Shown: positions 29,185 through 40,975 of the stretch, piece after piece
Position numbering within the stretch: the stretch's first letter is position 1
Layout of the letters: each line of letters starts with the position of its first letter
Assembly (NCBI RefSeq): GCF_030684895.1
Contig: NZ_JAUXXP010000061.1
Span: forward strand, 1-62,471
Length of the DNA: 62,471 nt
Source of the DNA: Pseudomonas sp.
GTDB lineage: Bacteria > Pseudomonadota > Gammaproteobacteria > Pseudomonadales > Pseudomonadaceae
Direction: 5' to 3'
Made by a program: the position numbers and the translations under genes
The notes under the pieces: model-generated
The model's input: the letters and a program-made list of their open reading frames with translations, nothing else
Told to the model about the DNA's origin: nothing
Database searches by the model: none

Positions 29185-30695
29185 CCCTGCTGCCAATACC
29201 CGTAGGAGCGAGCCATGCTCGCGACCCCCTTTCTATTGCCAAGCCATTCGCGGGCAGGGCCCGCTCCTACATGGGGCTGCTTGCACTCAGCGTATTGTTA
29301 GGCGGCTGCGCCATCGGCCCGGATTACCAGCGCCCGCAGCTGCAAACCCCGGCGCAGTTCAAACAGATCGAAGGCTGGACCCAGGCCAAGCCCGGCGATG
29401 TGCTGGCGCGTGGCAGCTGGTGGCAGTTGTATGGCGATGCCGAGCTGAATGCCCTGGTCGAGCGGCTGAATATCTCCAATCAGAACCTGGCCGCCAGTGA
29501 AGCGCAGTATCGCCAAGCCCGCGCTTTGGTGCGCGGCGCGCGTGCAGCGTTTTACCCGAGCCTGTCGAGTAGCGCGGGGGCCAGCCGCAGCAGCCAGGGC
29601 AGCGGTTCCAGCAACACCACGACCACCAATGGTGGTGTTAGTAACAGCTACGATCTGAGCCTGAATGCCGCCTGGGAGCTGGATATCTGGGGCAAGCTGC
29701 GCCGCTCGCTGGAGTCCAGTCGGGCCGGCTTCGAGGCCAGCGCCGCGGATCTCGCCGCGCTAAAACTCAGCCTGCAGGCCGAACTGGTGCAGAACTACCT
29801 GCAACTGCGCGTGCTGGATGATCAGCAGCGCCTGCTCGATGCCACCGTCGCGGCCTATGCGCGTTCGCTGAAACTCACGGAAAACCAGTACAACGCCGGC
29901 ATCGTGCCGAAATCCGATGTCAGCCAGGCGCTGACCCAGCTGAAAAGCACCCAGGCCCAGGCCATTGACCTGAAGTGGCAGCGCGCTCAGCTGGAACATG
30001 CGATTGCCGTATTGGTCGGCGTACCGCCCAGCGAGCTCAGCATTGCAGCTCGTGAACAACTTCCTGCGCTGCCAGAAATCCCCGTGGCGCTGCCGTCGCA
30101 ACTGCTGGAACGCCGTCCGGATGTGGCCGCTGCCGAGCGCCGGGTGATCGCCGCCAACGCCGAGATCGGCGTCGCCGAAGCCGCCTGGTACCCGGATCTG
30201 ACCCTCTCCGCCAGCGGCGGCTACCGTGGCAGCAGCTTTGCCGACTGGATTGATCTGCCCAACCGCTTCTGGTCCCTTGGCCCGCAGCTGGCGCTGACCC
30301 TGTTCGATGGCGGCGCGCGCAGCGCCGAGCTGGAACGCAGCGAGGCGGCCTACGACCAGACCGTGGCGCAATACCGCCAGTCGGTGCTCGACAGCTTCCG
30401 TGAGGTGGAGGACTACCTGGTGCAACTGCGCGTACTGCAGCAGGAAGCCGTGATCCAGCAGGAAGCGCTGGACGCCGCCCGTGAATCCCTGCGCCTGATC
30501 GAAAACCAGTACCGCGCCGGCACCGTGGACTTCAACAGCGTGGTCAACGTGCAGGCCACGGCGCTGAACAACGAACGCAGCACTCTCAGCCTGCTGGGCA
30601 GCCGTTTGACCACCAGCGTGCAGTTGATCGCTGCGCTGGGTGGCGGTTGGCAGGGTGAGTTAGAGGTGCAAGAGCAAAAGCAAGAAGACCGCTAA
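29181..30695 (+). CDS. opmB: Outer-membrane efflux channel OpmB, N terminus overlapped by a repeat
   Basis: 504 residues from the ATG that overlaps the muxC stop, or 474 from the ATG at 29271. TolC-family outer-membrane lipoprotein: lipobox LSVLLGGC (Cys45 of the long form), then AIGPDYQRPQLQTP and two OEP repeats. Residues about 8-30 of the long form are translated from a REP element (29202-29270). With the 29271 start the signal peptide would have no basic n-region; with the long start Arg residues encoded by the REP provide it. Completes the MuxABC tripartite pump. Confidence 0.88.
   Translation: MTLLPIPVGASHARDPLSIAKPFAGRARSYMGLLALSVLLGGCAIGPDYQRPQLQTPAQFKQIEGWTQAKPGDVLARGSWWQLYGDAELNALVERLNISNQNLAASEAQYRQARALVRGARAAFYPSLSSSAGASRSSQGSGSSNTTTTNGGVSNSYDLSLNAAWELDIWGKLRRSLESSRAGFEASAADLAALKLSLQAELVQNYLQLRVLDDQQRLLDATVAAYARSLKLTENQYNAGIVPKSDVSQALTQLKSTQAQAIDLKWQRAQLEHAIAVLVGVPPSELSIAAREQLPALPEIPVALPSQLLERRPDVAAAERRVIAANAEIGVAEAAWYPDLTLSASGGYRGSSFADWIDLPNRFWSLGPQLALTLFDGGARSAELERSEAAYDQTVAQYRQSVLDSFREVEDYLVQLRVLQQEAVIQQEALDAARESLRLIENQYRAGTVDFNSVVNVQATALNNERSTLSLLGSRLTTSVQLIAALGGGWQGELEVQEQKQEDR
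29202..29270. repeat. REP element inside the 5' end of opmB
   Basis: Inverted pair GTAGGAGCGAGCCATGCTCG and GCAGGGCCCGCTCCTAC, the most common Pseudomonas REP. It is open in the opmB frame (69 bp, a multiple of three), so it does not break translation from the overlapping upstream ATG. It ends exactly before the alternative ATG. Confidence 0.9.
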
Positions 30696-30702
30696 GCCAG
30701 CC

Positions 30703-30737
30703 AAGCGTCAGTACGGATGGCCGCCGTATTGACGCTT
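30703..30737. terminator. Hairpin between opmB and the convergent TRAP gene
   Basis: 14-bp stem AAGCGTCAGTACGG/CCGTATTGACGCTT (one mismatch), 7-nt loop, 8 bp after opmB and before the 3' end of the minus-strand gene. Probably bidirectional. Confidence 0.75.
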
Positions 30738-30753
30738 AAGGCTTCGTGAGACG

Positions 30754-31761
30754 CTATTCGCGGGATTTGCGATTAACCGTTTGCGCGGCCTTGAGTATGT
30801 CTGCGCCGATGTCGGCTTCAAACTGCTGCCAAACCGGTTGCATGGCGGCGCGCCAGGCAGCGCGTTGTTCGTCGTTGAGGCTGATGATCTGGCTGCTGCC
30901 CGACGCCTCGATACGCTGACGATCAGCACGATTGGCGGCCTCGGATTGGCGGTTCACCTCAAAGCTCACTTCATCGATGATGGCTTCCAGCTCGCTGCGG
31001 ATCTGGTGAGGAATGGAAAACCAGAAGCGCTGGTTGCTGACCAGCATATAGTCGAGGGCGCCGTGGTTGGTCTCGGTAATAAACGGCTGCAGGGTGTGCA
31101 ACTGCTTGGTGTAGATGTTCGACCAGGCATTCTCGGTGCCCTGCACCTTGCCGCTCTGCAGCGCATCGAAGACTTCGGCAAAGGGCATGGCCAAGGGCGC
31201 CGCACCGATTTGATAGAACTGCGCTTCCAGCACGCTGGAAGGCTGAATACGGAACTTCAACCCCGCCGCATCACTGGGCACGTGCAGCGCTTTGGTTGCC
31301 GAGAGCTGCTTCATGCCGTTATGCCAATACGCCAGGCCAATGATGTTGTGCGTCTCCATCGAGCGCAGCAATTGACGGCCCTTGGCGCGTTTCTGGAAGC
31401 GCGTGACGGCTTCTAGGTCATCGAAGAGAAAGGGCAGGTCGAATACCTGAAGTTGTTTGGTGTATTTCTCGAACTTGGCCAGCGACGGTGCCAACAGTTG
31501 CACCTCGTTGTTAGCCAAGGCCTGCAATTCGTTGTCATCGCCGAATAGGCTGGACGCCGGGTAAACCTCGACGCTGACCTTGCCTGCCAGGCGCTGATCG
31601 ACCAGCTGTTTGAACAGCAGCGCGCCCTGGCCCTTGGGCGTGTGCTCATCGGCGACATGGGCAAACTTGATCAGGATGGGCTCCTGTTCTTGAGCGTTGC
31701 AGAGGTTGAATGCACTGAACAGCAGGGTGCCAACGGCTATAACAGCAATCGACTTGAACAT
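30754..31761 (-). CDS. TRAP transporter solute-binding protein, DctP type (copy 1)
   Basis: 335 residues. Signal peptide MFKSIAVIAVGTLLFSAF...NA, then a DctP fold: ILIKFAHVADEHTPKGQGA, YPASSLFGDDNE, and the Arg of [13 protein letters not shown] that binds carboxylate ligands in DctP proteins. Very similar along its length to the next gene upstream on the same strand. Family members bind C4-dicarboxylates such as succinate. No dctQ or dctM membrane genes are nearby, so it must use a permease encoded elsewhere or have a sensory role. Confidence 0.88.
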   Translation of the reverse strand: MFKSIAVIAVGTLLFSAFNLCNAQEQEPILIKFAHVADEHTPKGQGALLFKQLVDQRLAGKVSVEVYPASSLFGDDNELQALANNEVQLLAPSLAKFEKYTKQLQVFDLPFLFDDLEAVTRFQKRAKGRQLLRSMETHNIIGLAYWHNGMKQLSATKALHVPSDAAGLKFRIQPSSVLEAQFYQIGAAPLAMPFAEVFDALQSGKVQGTENAWSNIYTKQLHTLQPFITETNHGALDYMLVSNQRFWFSIPHQIRSELEAIIDEVSFEVNRQSEAANRADRQRIEASGSSQIISLNDEQRAAWRAAMQPVWQQFEADIGADILKAAQTVNRKSRE

Positions 31762-31853
31762 AGAAGAGTCCTTGGTAGAGGCAGGCGAGCAGTCTTGAAT
31801 AATCGAGTGAATCAGGTGCTATACGTACTTTCAGCGTAGCGGCTTTTTGCCGG

Positions 31854-31878
31854 CATCCCTGGTGATCAACCAGGGATG
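31854..31878. terminator. Perfect hairpin between the two TRAP binding-protein genes
   Basis: 10-bp perfect stem CATCCCTGGT/ACCAGGGATG with a 5-nt GATCA loop. On the minus strand it is followed by CCGGCAAAAAGCCG, not a U-run. It may partly terminate or protect the transcript of the upstream copy, so the two genes may be separately expressed. Confidence 0.5.
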
Positions 31879-31951
31879 GGCAGAGGGGCTAATTAGAGCG
31901 GCGCGCAGGTTACTGCACTTGGCGGGGGCGTGGAGTGCTATGGCGCACGTC

Positions 31952-33278
<1,327 letters not shown>

Positions 33279-33779
33279 TCAGCGGCGTGCGGCGCGCCAG
33301 GCAGTAAACAGACACAAAGCCAAAAGCAGGGCGACGCTGAGCAGGGTCCAGTGGGTAAACGACAGACCGAGAATGCTGTAATCATTCTGCCCGCACACGC
33401 CGGCGCTCATAAATACGCTGGGCAACCAGTCATGCAGTGGCAGGTAGAAGGCATAAAAGGGGAAGGGCGAGCAACTGGAGCTTTCCAGCACGCCGGTTTC
33501 GATCAGCACCAGGTGCGTGTTGTCATACACCGCCATACCCGCAGCGGCCAACAGCAAGGGCCATAGCGGCAGGGTCAGCCAACGCAGGCCGAGGGCTTCT
33601 GCGGCCAGAATCAACAGGCTGACAACACCACCACAGAGCAGCCACAGGCGAATCTGAATACACAGGGTGCAAGGCTCCCAACCGGCCAGATGCTGCAGCA
33701 GCAAGGCACCGCCGAGCATGGCAAAACAGGCGAGGGCAATCAGGGCGAGCAGTGGCTTGAGTGAAGTGGGGCGGGACAT
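33279..33779 (-). CDS. dsbB: Disulfide bond formation protein B
   Basis: 166 residues, four membrane helices. Reoxidises DsbA with quinone. Periplasmic cysteine pairs: Cys37/Cys40 in WEPCTLCIQ, and Cys103/Cys129 in SSSCSPF and SAGVCGQND, all four of the essential cysteines. The ATG at 33779 has GGAG 9 nt upstream. Single gene here; other Dsb genes are 6 kb away. Confidence 0.94.
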   Translation of the reverse strand: MSRPTSLKPLLALIALACFAMLGGALLLQHLAGWEPCTLCIQIRLWLLCGGVVSLLILAAEALGLRWLTLPLWPLLLAAAGMAVYDNTHLVLIETGVLESSSCSPFPFYAFYLPLHDWLPSVFMSAGVCGQNDYSILGLSFTHWTLLSVALLLALCLFTAWRAARR

Positions 33780-34039
33780 CTGAATCTCCGAAAGGGCCGC
33801 CAAGGCCGGAAGTGAGCTGACGTTTAAGACGTACAGTGCAGGCTTAAGTTGCAGACCTGTTTGAGCAATCCAGATACAGGGCCAGCCGCGCAAGGATGAT
33901 CGCCAGCGAATAGGTAGACAAGCCCGGATTCAAGCACGAAATGTTCTCGGCCAGCATAGTTTGAAAGTCAGAACTGCATCGCAGGCAGCATTTCAGCTGG
34001 TTAAGGTCTGTCGCACACCCCGTACAAAGGAGCTTGGCG

Positions 34040-34540
34040 ATGAACCCATCCACTGATACAGCACCCATTGCGCTGCGCGTTCGCGGCATAGCCAGTGCCG
34101 AGGCCATGCATCTCTGGCAGGGCGGGCTGGATGCCAACGGCCAGTTGCCCGTGCAACGCCCGGCTGAAGGCCTGGCCAATCCCTGCAGGCACTGCCTGAG
34201 CTTGATAACCCCCGGCGCCACCAAACTTGTGCTGGCTTACCGGCCCTTTGCGGCGCTGCAACCCTATGCCGAAACCGGACCGATCTTTCTGCATCAGCAG
34301 CCCTGTGAGCGCTACGAACAGGCGACATTGCCAGCCTGGTTTGCCTTTCTGGAACCGGCGATTGTGCGTGGCTATGGCAGCGACGACTGGATTCGTTACG
34401 ACACCGGCCAGGTGGTGTCAGGCAAAGCGCTAACAGCGGTCTGTCAGCAGATTCTTCGCGACCCCAGCGTGGCCTACGTGCATATCCGCTCCAAGTTCAA
34501 CTGCTTCCAGTGCCGGGTCGAGCGGGCAAGCGAGGGCTAG
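34040..34540 (+). CDS. DUF1203 domain protein
   Basis: 166 residues, soluble. The family pattern is visible as CRHCLSLITPGATKLVLAYRPF, GPIFLHQQPCERY, and a C-terminal half with VRGYGSDDWIRYDTGQV and SKFNCFQCRVER. DUF1203 proteins are common in proteobacteria and uncharacterised; conserved Cys/His residues (C and H near 55-60 and the C-terminal CFQC) hint at metal or nucleotide binding, which is inference. AAGGAG sits 6 nt before the ATG. It ends 2 bp from the convergent cupin gene. Confidence 0.8.
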   Translation: MNPSTDTAPIALRVRGIASAEAMHLWQGGLDANGQLPVQRPAEGLANPCRHCLSLITPGATKLVLAYRPFAALQPYAETGPIFLHQQPCERYEQATLPAWFAFLEPAIVRGYGSDDWIRYDTGQVVSGKALTAVCQQILRDPSVAYVHIRSKFNCFQCRVERASEG

Positions 34541-34541
34541 A

Positions 34542-34940
34542 TCAAACAGGGCGATGTTCGGTGCCGGCGCCGGGGGTAAGAAACAACAGGGTAGTGTGTT
34601 GTGTGGTTCTGGCCGTGTGCCACACACCCTGTGGCACCAGCACGTAGTTGCCAACCATATCCAGCAGTAGCTCGCGCTCGCCGTTTGCTTCTTCAAGCAG
34701 TAGCACTGCACTGCCACTTAGTAGCATGACCAGCTCTTCACCAGCCGGGTGGCGTTCCCAACTGGGCCAGTCTGCCGAAAAGCTGAAGGCGGACATCAAC
34801 CTGCCCTGGTCCAACTCAGGCTTGGCCCCGCCAGCAATATCACTCCAGAACTGTTCGGTGACGGCAACCTGCTGGGTTTTTCCGCCATCTTGAACATGCA
34901 GATACGTATGTAGAATTTCCTCGACGCGGCTGGCGGGCAT
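34542..34940 (-). CDS. Cupin-domain protein
   Basis: 132 residues, single cupin barrel: motif 1 as WERHPAGEELVMLLSG and motif 2 as LLDMVGNYVLVPQGVWHTAR. The metal ligands look partial (His and Glu in motif 1, His in motif 2). Likely a small sugar/stress-related cupin; the substrate is unknown. ATG at 34940 with AAGGAG upstream. Immediately downstream of the 68-residue gene, 25 bp apart, suggesting a two-gene unit. Confidence 0.8.
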   Translation of the reverse strand: MPASRVEEILHTYLHVQDGGKTQQVAVTEQFWSDIAGGAKPELDQGRLMSAFSFSADWPSWERHPAGEELVMLLSGSAVLLLEEANGERELLLDMVGNYVLVPQGVWHTARTTQHTTLLFLTPGAGTEHRPV

Positions 34941-34965
34941 GCTGTGCTCCTTGTCCTGTTCTGGC

Positions 34966-35172
34966 TCAGCGTTTGAGTAGAGAAGAGTCCAACTGATTGA
35001 AGCACTGCACGATGCGCTCATGGCTGACATCGGCGAACTCCTTTTGCGTCAGGCTCACCAGCACGCTCGGTTTTACGCGGCCGGAGCGCAGTTGACGCTG
35101 CATATAAGCCAGCACTTCGGCGTCGCTGGCGGCGGCTGTTTGGCGGGTCTCTTCCACAGATTTAGCGCTCAT
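34966..35172 (-). CDS. Hypothetical protein, 68 residues
   Basis: Small charged helical protein starting MSAKSVEETRQTAAASDAE and containing MQRQLRSGRVKPSVLVSLTQ; no membrane segment. Position 25 bp upstream of the cupin gene on the same strand supports co-transcription. No family recognised. It is divergent from katG, with about 200 bp between. Confidence 0.6.
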   Translation of the reverse strand: MSAKSVEETRQTAAASDAEVLAYMQRQLRSGRVKPSVLVSLTQKEFADVSHERIVQCFNQLDSSLLKR

Positions 35173-35250
35173 TTGGGGTGATTTAACACGGTGTTTTTCG
35201 GCGCGAACAGGGCGCAGACACCTGCCACTTTATCAGCTGTTTTACGGCGA

Positions 35251-35292
35251 TGACTCTATAGTCACTGAGTCATATACCCTGACTACTATAAA
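35251..35292 (+). promoter_or_regulatory. Candidate katG promoter with dyad
   Basis: A dyad TGACTC...GAGTCA (35251-35272) precedes a -10-like TATAAA (35287-35292); the -35 region is poor, suggesting an activated promoter. OxyR control of katG is expected from other bacteria but the four-part ATAG/CTAT OxyR pattern is not clearly present. Confidence 0.3.
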
Positions 35293-35360
35293 GGTCATAC
35301 CCAAATCCTATTGGCTCGTTCGCAGTCCAGCTACCAAGCTGAGTCCACCCCGTTAGGTAA

Positions 35361-37589
<2,229 letters not shown>

Positions 37590-37624
37590 TCCGCATAGAG
37601 GCCTAACCGGCCTCAATTGAAACC

Positions 37625-37667
37625 ACTTCGCCCCGCCATGGTCATTCATGGCGGGGCGAAGTTTTTT
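37625..37667 (+). terminator. katG terminator
   Basis: Perfect 16-bp stem ACTTCGCCCCGCCATG with its complement, 6-nt loop, followed by TTTTTT. Strong intrinsic terminator 36 bp after katG. Confidence 0.95.
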
Positions 37668-37745
37668 ATAAGTGTCTGATTAAGCTTGAATTCAGCCAGC
37701 GCCGTTAACTTAGCCTGACTTTCTAAATGCTATTGGAGTCACCTG

Positions 37746-38297
37746 ATGTCGAACCTCGCCGGCGTACCGCTCAAACAGATCCCGGGCGCATTCGCACTCT
37801 GCGCCGCACTGTTCGCCACCGGCGCGATGGCCAACCAGCCGCAGATATACGGCCTGCACGAGAAGGTTTCGCTGCATGAACTGGCCCTGGAGCTGCCCGC
37901 CAAGCTCGATACCGGCGCCGAAACCGCCTCGCTCAGTGCCAAGAATATTGAAATGTTCAAACGTGATGGCGGCGAATGGGTGCGCTTCCAACTGGGTATG
38001 CAAGACGCCAAGCAGGCGCAGATCATCGAAAGGCCGCTGGCGCGTATGAGCTATATCAAACGCCGCGCCGATGACCGCAAACCCGGCGACAAACAGCTGT
38101 ATACCGCCCGCCCGGTGATCGAGATGGACGTCTGCGTGGGCGATGAACTGAAGAGCATCGAGGTCAACCTGACCGACCGCAGCGCCTTTGAATTTCCGCT
38201 GCTGATCGGCTCATCGGCCCTGAAAGAATTCAACGCCGCAGTCAGCCCCGGCGTGCGTTACTCGGCTGGGCAGCCAAGTTGCACCCAGACCAGCTGA
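37746..38297 (+). CDS. Retropepsin-like aspartic protease family (Zn_protease/PF05618) protein
   Basis: 183 residues with a signal peptide (IPGAFALCAALFATGAMA, cleavage near residue 29). The mature protein carries ELPAKLDTGAETASLSAKNI, where the DTGA motif is the aspartic active site of the retropepsin-like fold. Originally named ATP-dependent zinc protease or RimK-linked, members are better seen as monodomain aspartic proteases acting in the periplasm on peptidoglycan-related targets in some Pseudomonas (recalled, uncertain). The family C-terminal LLIGSSALKEF is present. Confidence 0.82.
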   Translation: MSNLAGVPLKQIPGAFALCAALFATGAMANQPQIYGLHEKVSLHELALELPAKLDTGAETASLSAKNIEMFKRDGGEWVRFQLGMQDAKQAQIIERPLARMSYIKRRADDRKPGDKQLYTARPVIEMDVCVGDELKSIEVNLTDRSAFEFPLLIGSSALKEFNAAVSPGVRYSAGQPSCTQTS

Positions 38298-38340
38298 TGC
38301 GCAATTGATCGAATTTCCCGAAGGCCTCGCCAGCTGATCG

Positions 38341-38370
38341 GGGCATGTGGCGAGTCGCACATGCCCTTGT
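38341..38370. terminator. Hairpin terminator between convergent genes
   Basis: 9-bp perfect stem GGGCATGTG/CACATGCCC with 8-nt loop followed by TTGTTT on the plus strand, 44 bp after the protease gene and just before the SDR 3' end. Confidence 0.75.
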
Positions 38371-38382
38371 TTCAGTCAGAGG

Positions 38383-39132
38383 TTAGGCCGAGAAACCGCC
38401 ATCAATCATCAAGCTGGCCCCGGTGATGTAACCCGCTTCCGGGCCGGCCAGGTAGGCGACAAAGCCGGCGATTTCCTCGGCTTTACCGAAGCGATCCAGC
38501 GCCATTAGACCCTTCAGGAACTCGGCACCCTCGCCATCGGCTGGGTTCATTTCAGTATCCACTGGGCCGGGCTGTACGTTGTTCACGGTGATGTTGCGTG
38601 GGCCCAGATCGCGGGCCATGCCTTTGGCCAGGCCGACCAGCGCCGACTTGCTCATGGCATAGATCGCGCCGCCGGCCACCGGGATGCGCTCGGCGTTGGT
38701 GCTGCCGATGTTGATGATGCGTCCGCCATCGGTCATGTGCTTGGCGGCTTCCTGGCTGGCGACGAACACGCTGCGCACGTTGACCGCCAGAGTGTGATCC
38801 AGCTGTTCCAGGGTCAGTTCTTCGGTACTGCCCCAGGCCAGCACACCGGCGTTGTTGACCAGAATATCCAGGCCGCCGAAGTGCTCGACCGCAGCGCGAA
38901 TGGCCTGTTGCACGGCTGCTGCATCGGCACTGTCGGCCTTGAGGGCGAGGGCCTTGCCGCCAGCGCTGGTGACTTCGCTGGCCAGGGCATTGGCCCGCTC
39001 GGCGGAGGACACGTAGGTGAAGGCCACTGCCGCGCCTTCACGGGCCAGGCGCTTGACGATAGCCGCGCCGATGCCGCGCGAACCGCCCTGGATAAAAGCC
39101 ACTTTGCCTTGCAGGGTTTGGATGGTTGTCAT
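38383..39132 (-). CDS. Short-chain dehydrogenase/reductase (FabG-like)
   Basis: 249 residues, classical SDR. The NAD(P)-binding loop is FIQGGSRGIGAAI (Gly-rich, near residue 17), NNAGV near 91, and the catalytic Ser and Tyr-x-x-x-Lys in GGAIYAMSKSAL near 160. Ends with ITGASLMIDGGFSA. Similar to 3-oxoacyl-ACP reductase-type SDRs; the true substrate is unknown. Adjacent to a palindromic element, and not in an operon. Confidence 0.88.
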   Translation of the reverse strand: MTTIQTLQGKVAFIQGGSRGIGAAIVKRLAREGAAVAFTYVSSAERANALASEVTSAGGKALALKADSADAAAVQQAIRAAVEHFGGLDILVNNAGVLAWGSTEELTLEQLDHTLAVNVRSVFVASQEAAKHMTDGGRIINIGSTNAERIPVAGGAIYAMSKSALVGLAKGMARDLGPRNITVNNVQPGPVDTEMNPADGEGAEFLKGLMALDRFGKAEEIAGFVAYLAGPEAGYITGASLMIDGGFSA

Positions 39133-39174
39133 GCTGTATCTCCATTACAAAAATTGAGTCAGTCGGTCTGACTA

Positions 39175-39316
39175 AGAGCCGGTTCACGATCTCCTGGCCG
39201 TCGGCCATACCGCGTTAAAAACAGGCTCGGAATGCTCATTTACAGCTCGTAAACTCCGCTTCCTCGCCTGTTTTTGCCTTGTCTGGCTCTAGTCCAAAAG
39301 ATCGTGAATAGGCTCT
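39175..39316. repeat. 142-bp palindromic MITE-like element
   Basis: The ends AGAGCCGGTTCACGATCT and AGATCGTGAATAGGCTCT are inverted copies (16 of 18). Inside is a second inverted pair AAAAACAGGCTCGG and CCTCGCCTGTTTTT. No reading frame. The whole element can fold into one long cruciform or RNA hairpin. It lies between the SDR start and dsbG end. Confidence 0.75.
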
Positions 39317-39392
39317 AAGGTGTGGGCAATCTATTGCCACGCGCCTGGGGCTCGGATTATCGACCGAAACCGCTCAGCGCGCGATGTAGCGA

Positions 39393-40163
39393 TTAGGAGC
39401 GCGGCCCCATGATCTGTTTGAGAACATCCGGGCTTGGCGCCCCTCGCTGCTGGCGCAGCTGGCCGTTTTCGTCCGGGTAGAAAATCGCTGGCGTAGCCGC
39501 TACGCCCATCTCAGCCATCAGGCCAAGGTTGTTGTCGAGCTGCTGCTGGATCGCAGCTGGAATCTTCTTCAAGCCTTTTAGCTTGCTGGCTTTGCCGGCG
39601 GACTCATGCTCATGCAGCGCCGCCTGCTGATCTTTGGCACTGAGCAGGGCTGCGGCCTTCTCGACACTGTCCTGGCGCAGCATGCCAACCATTATGTGGC
39701 GGATCTGTACGTCACCGGCCTCGACCCAGGGTCGCGCCTGTTTCCAGAACATGTTGCAGTAGGGGCAGTTGGGGTCGGAGAACATATAGAGAATGCGCGG
39801 CGCCTTGGCGCTGCCGTCGGCGATCCAGGTGCTGCGCTCCAGCTTGCCGAGCATTTCCTTGCCCAGCGGCTCGTACACCAGCTTGTCCAACGGCTGGCGC
39901 GAGAGGTCTTCACCTTTAGCATTGAGCAGGCTGCCGACCAGCACATGCTGGCCATCCTCCGTCAGGTACAGGGCGACGCCCTGGCCGTTGTAGCGGGCGG
40001 CATAACCCTGGAGGCCGCCTGGTGCATCGAAGCGCTGGATAATTTCAGCGCCGCGCGCTTCAACGGCTTTGATCGGCTCGGGCCAATCCTCTGCATGCAA
40101 CAAGGGCACGGTCAGCAGGGTTAAGGCTGAAATCATTACGGGGAGATTGATTAGTTTTTTCAC
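39393..40163 (-). CDS. dsbG: Thiol:disulfide interchange protein DsbG
   Basis: 256 residues. Signal peptide (LINLPVMISALTLLTVPLLHA), N-terminal dimerisation domain, and thioredoxin-like domain with active site CPYC (Cys133, Cys136) in MFSDPNCPYCNMFW. The cis-proline loop is VAATPAIFY. A DsbC/G periplasmic isomerase/chaperone kept reduced by DsbD, encoded two genes upstream. Third gene of the dsbD operon, 2 bp from the TlpA-like gene. Confidence 0.93.
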   Translation of the reverse strand: MKKLINLPVMISALTLLTVPLLHAEDWPEPIKAVEARGAEIIQRFDAPGGLQGYAARYNGQGVALYLTEDGQHVLVGSLLNAKGEDLSRQPLDKLVYEPLGKEMLGKLERSTWIADGSAKAPRILYMFSDPNCPYCNMFWKQARPWVEAGDVQIRHIMVGMLRQDSVEKAAALLSAKDQQAALHEHESAGKASKLKGLKKIPAAIQQQLDNNLGLMAEMGVAATPAIFYPDENGQLRQQRGAPSPDVLKQIMGPRS

Positions 40164-40165
40164 TG

Positions 40166-40975
40166 TTACTGTTCCTTGTTAAATACTTCAAACGCACGAG
40201 CCAGGCTGGCGCGGGAGAGCTCACCCAGGTGGCTGCTAACCTGGCGACCTTCGGCGTCGTAGAACAGCGTGCTGGGCAGAGCCATGGAGCCGACGTGCTG
40301 ACCCAGGCGGCCGCCGCTGTCGAGCAGTACGTTGTCCAATCCCAGGGCTTCGGCCGCCAGGTACTGGTTGACCACGCCCTGGCCTTCGCCCTGGTTGACG
40401 AAGAGGATGGTCAGTTCGGGGTTGTCGCGTTGTGCTTCGGCCAGTACCGGCATTTCGCGGCGGCACGGTGGGCACCAAGTGGCCCAGAGGTTGACCACCA
40501 GTGGTTTGCCGACGTAGTCCTCCAGCGCCACGGTGGCACCGTTACTGTCGCGGAAGGACAGCTCTGGCAGGCGCGTGCCTTGTTCCAGACCATGCAGGGT
40601 CAAGCTGCCCAGGCCCCAGCTGAGTACGCCGACAGCCAGCGCGCTGGCCAGCGAGGTTCTGATAGTTGGCGTGCGCCAGGCCAGCCAGGCACCTAGCAGT
40701 AGGGCAGCCAACAAACCAGGCCAGGCGATAAAGCCGCCGTCACGGATATCCAACACCTGCCAGGGTTGCTCGCGGTAGTGCTCGAAATACACCGCCACGA
40801 ACGCTATACGGGCGACCAGCATGGCCACCAGCAGCAAGCGAAACAGCTGTTTCTCGGGATTTATCGCGCTGCGCCGGCCGACGTACCAGCCGGTAAACGT
40901 CGCCAGCAGCAGGCTGAGCAGCAACAGCACATGGGCGGTGCTGAGTGCCAGCGGCCCAATATTGATCGTTAACAT
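40166..40975 (-). CDS. TlpA-like thioredoxin with an Lgt-like membrane domain
   Basis: 269 residues. Residues about 1-125 hold four membrane helices; the segment ARIAFVAVYFEHYREQPWQV followed by DIRDGGFIAWPGLLAALL resembles the conserved core of prolipoprotein diacylglyceryl transferase (Lgt), but the catalytic His (HGG) is Trp-Pro here. Residues about 135-269 are a periplasmic thioredoxin fold with WCPPC (Cys168, Cys171) and cis-Pro in MALPSTLFY. Its ATG shares one base with the dsbD stop. Corresponds to the PA2477-type gene of P. aeruginosa. Likely electron partner of DsbD and DsbG. Confidence 0.9.
   Translation of the reverse strand: MLTINIGPLALSTAHVLLLLSLLLATFTGWYVGRRSAINPEKQLFRLLLVAMLVARIAFVAVYFEHYREQPWQVLDIRDGGFIAWPGLLAALLLGAWLAWRTPTIRTSLASALAVGVLSWGLGSLTLHGLEQGTRLPELSFRDSNGATVALEDYVGKPLVVNLWATWCPPCRREMPVLAEAQRDNPELTILFVNQGEGQGVVNQYLAAEALGLDNVLLDSGGRLGQHVGSMALPSTLFYDAEGRQVSSHLGELSRASLARAFEVFNKEQ

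Noticed and set aside
34941..35030. Longer N terminus for the cupin gene
   Set aside because: The open frame runs on, but the ATG at 34940 has AAGGAG and the family start; the extension overlaps the neighbouring gene.
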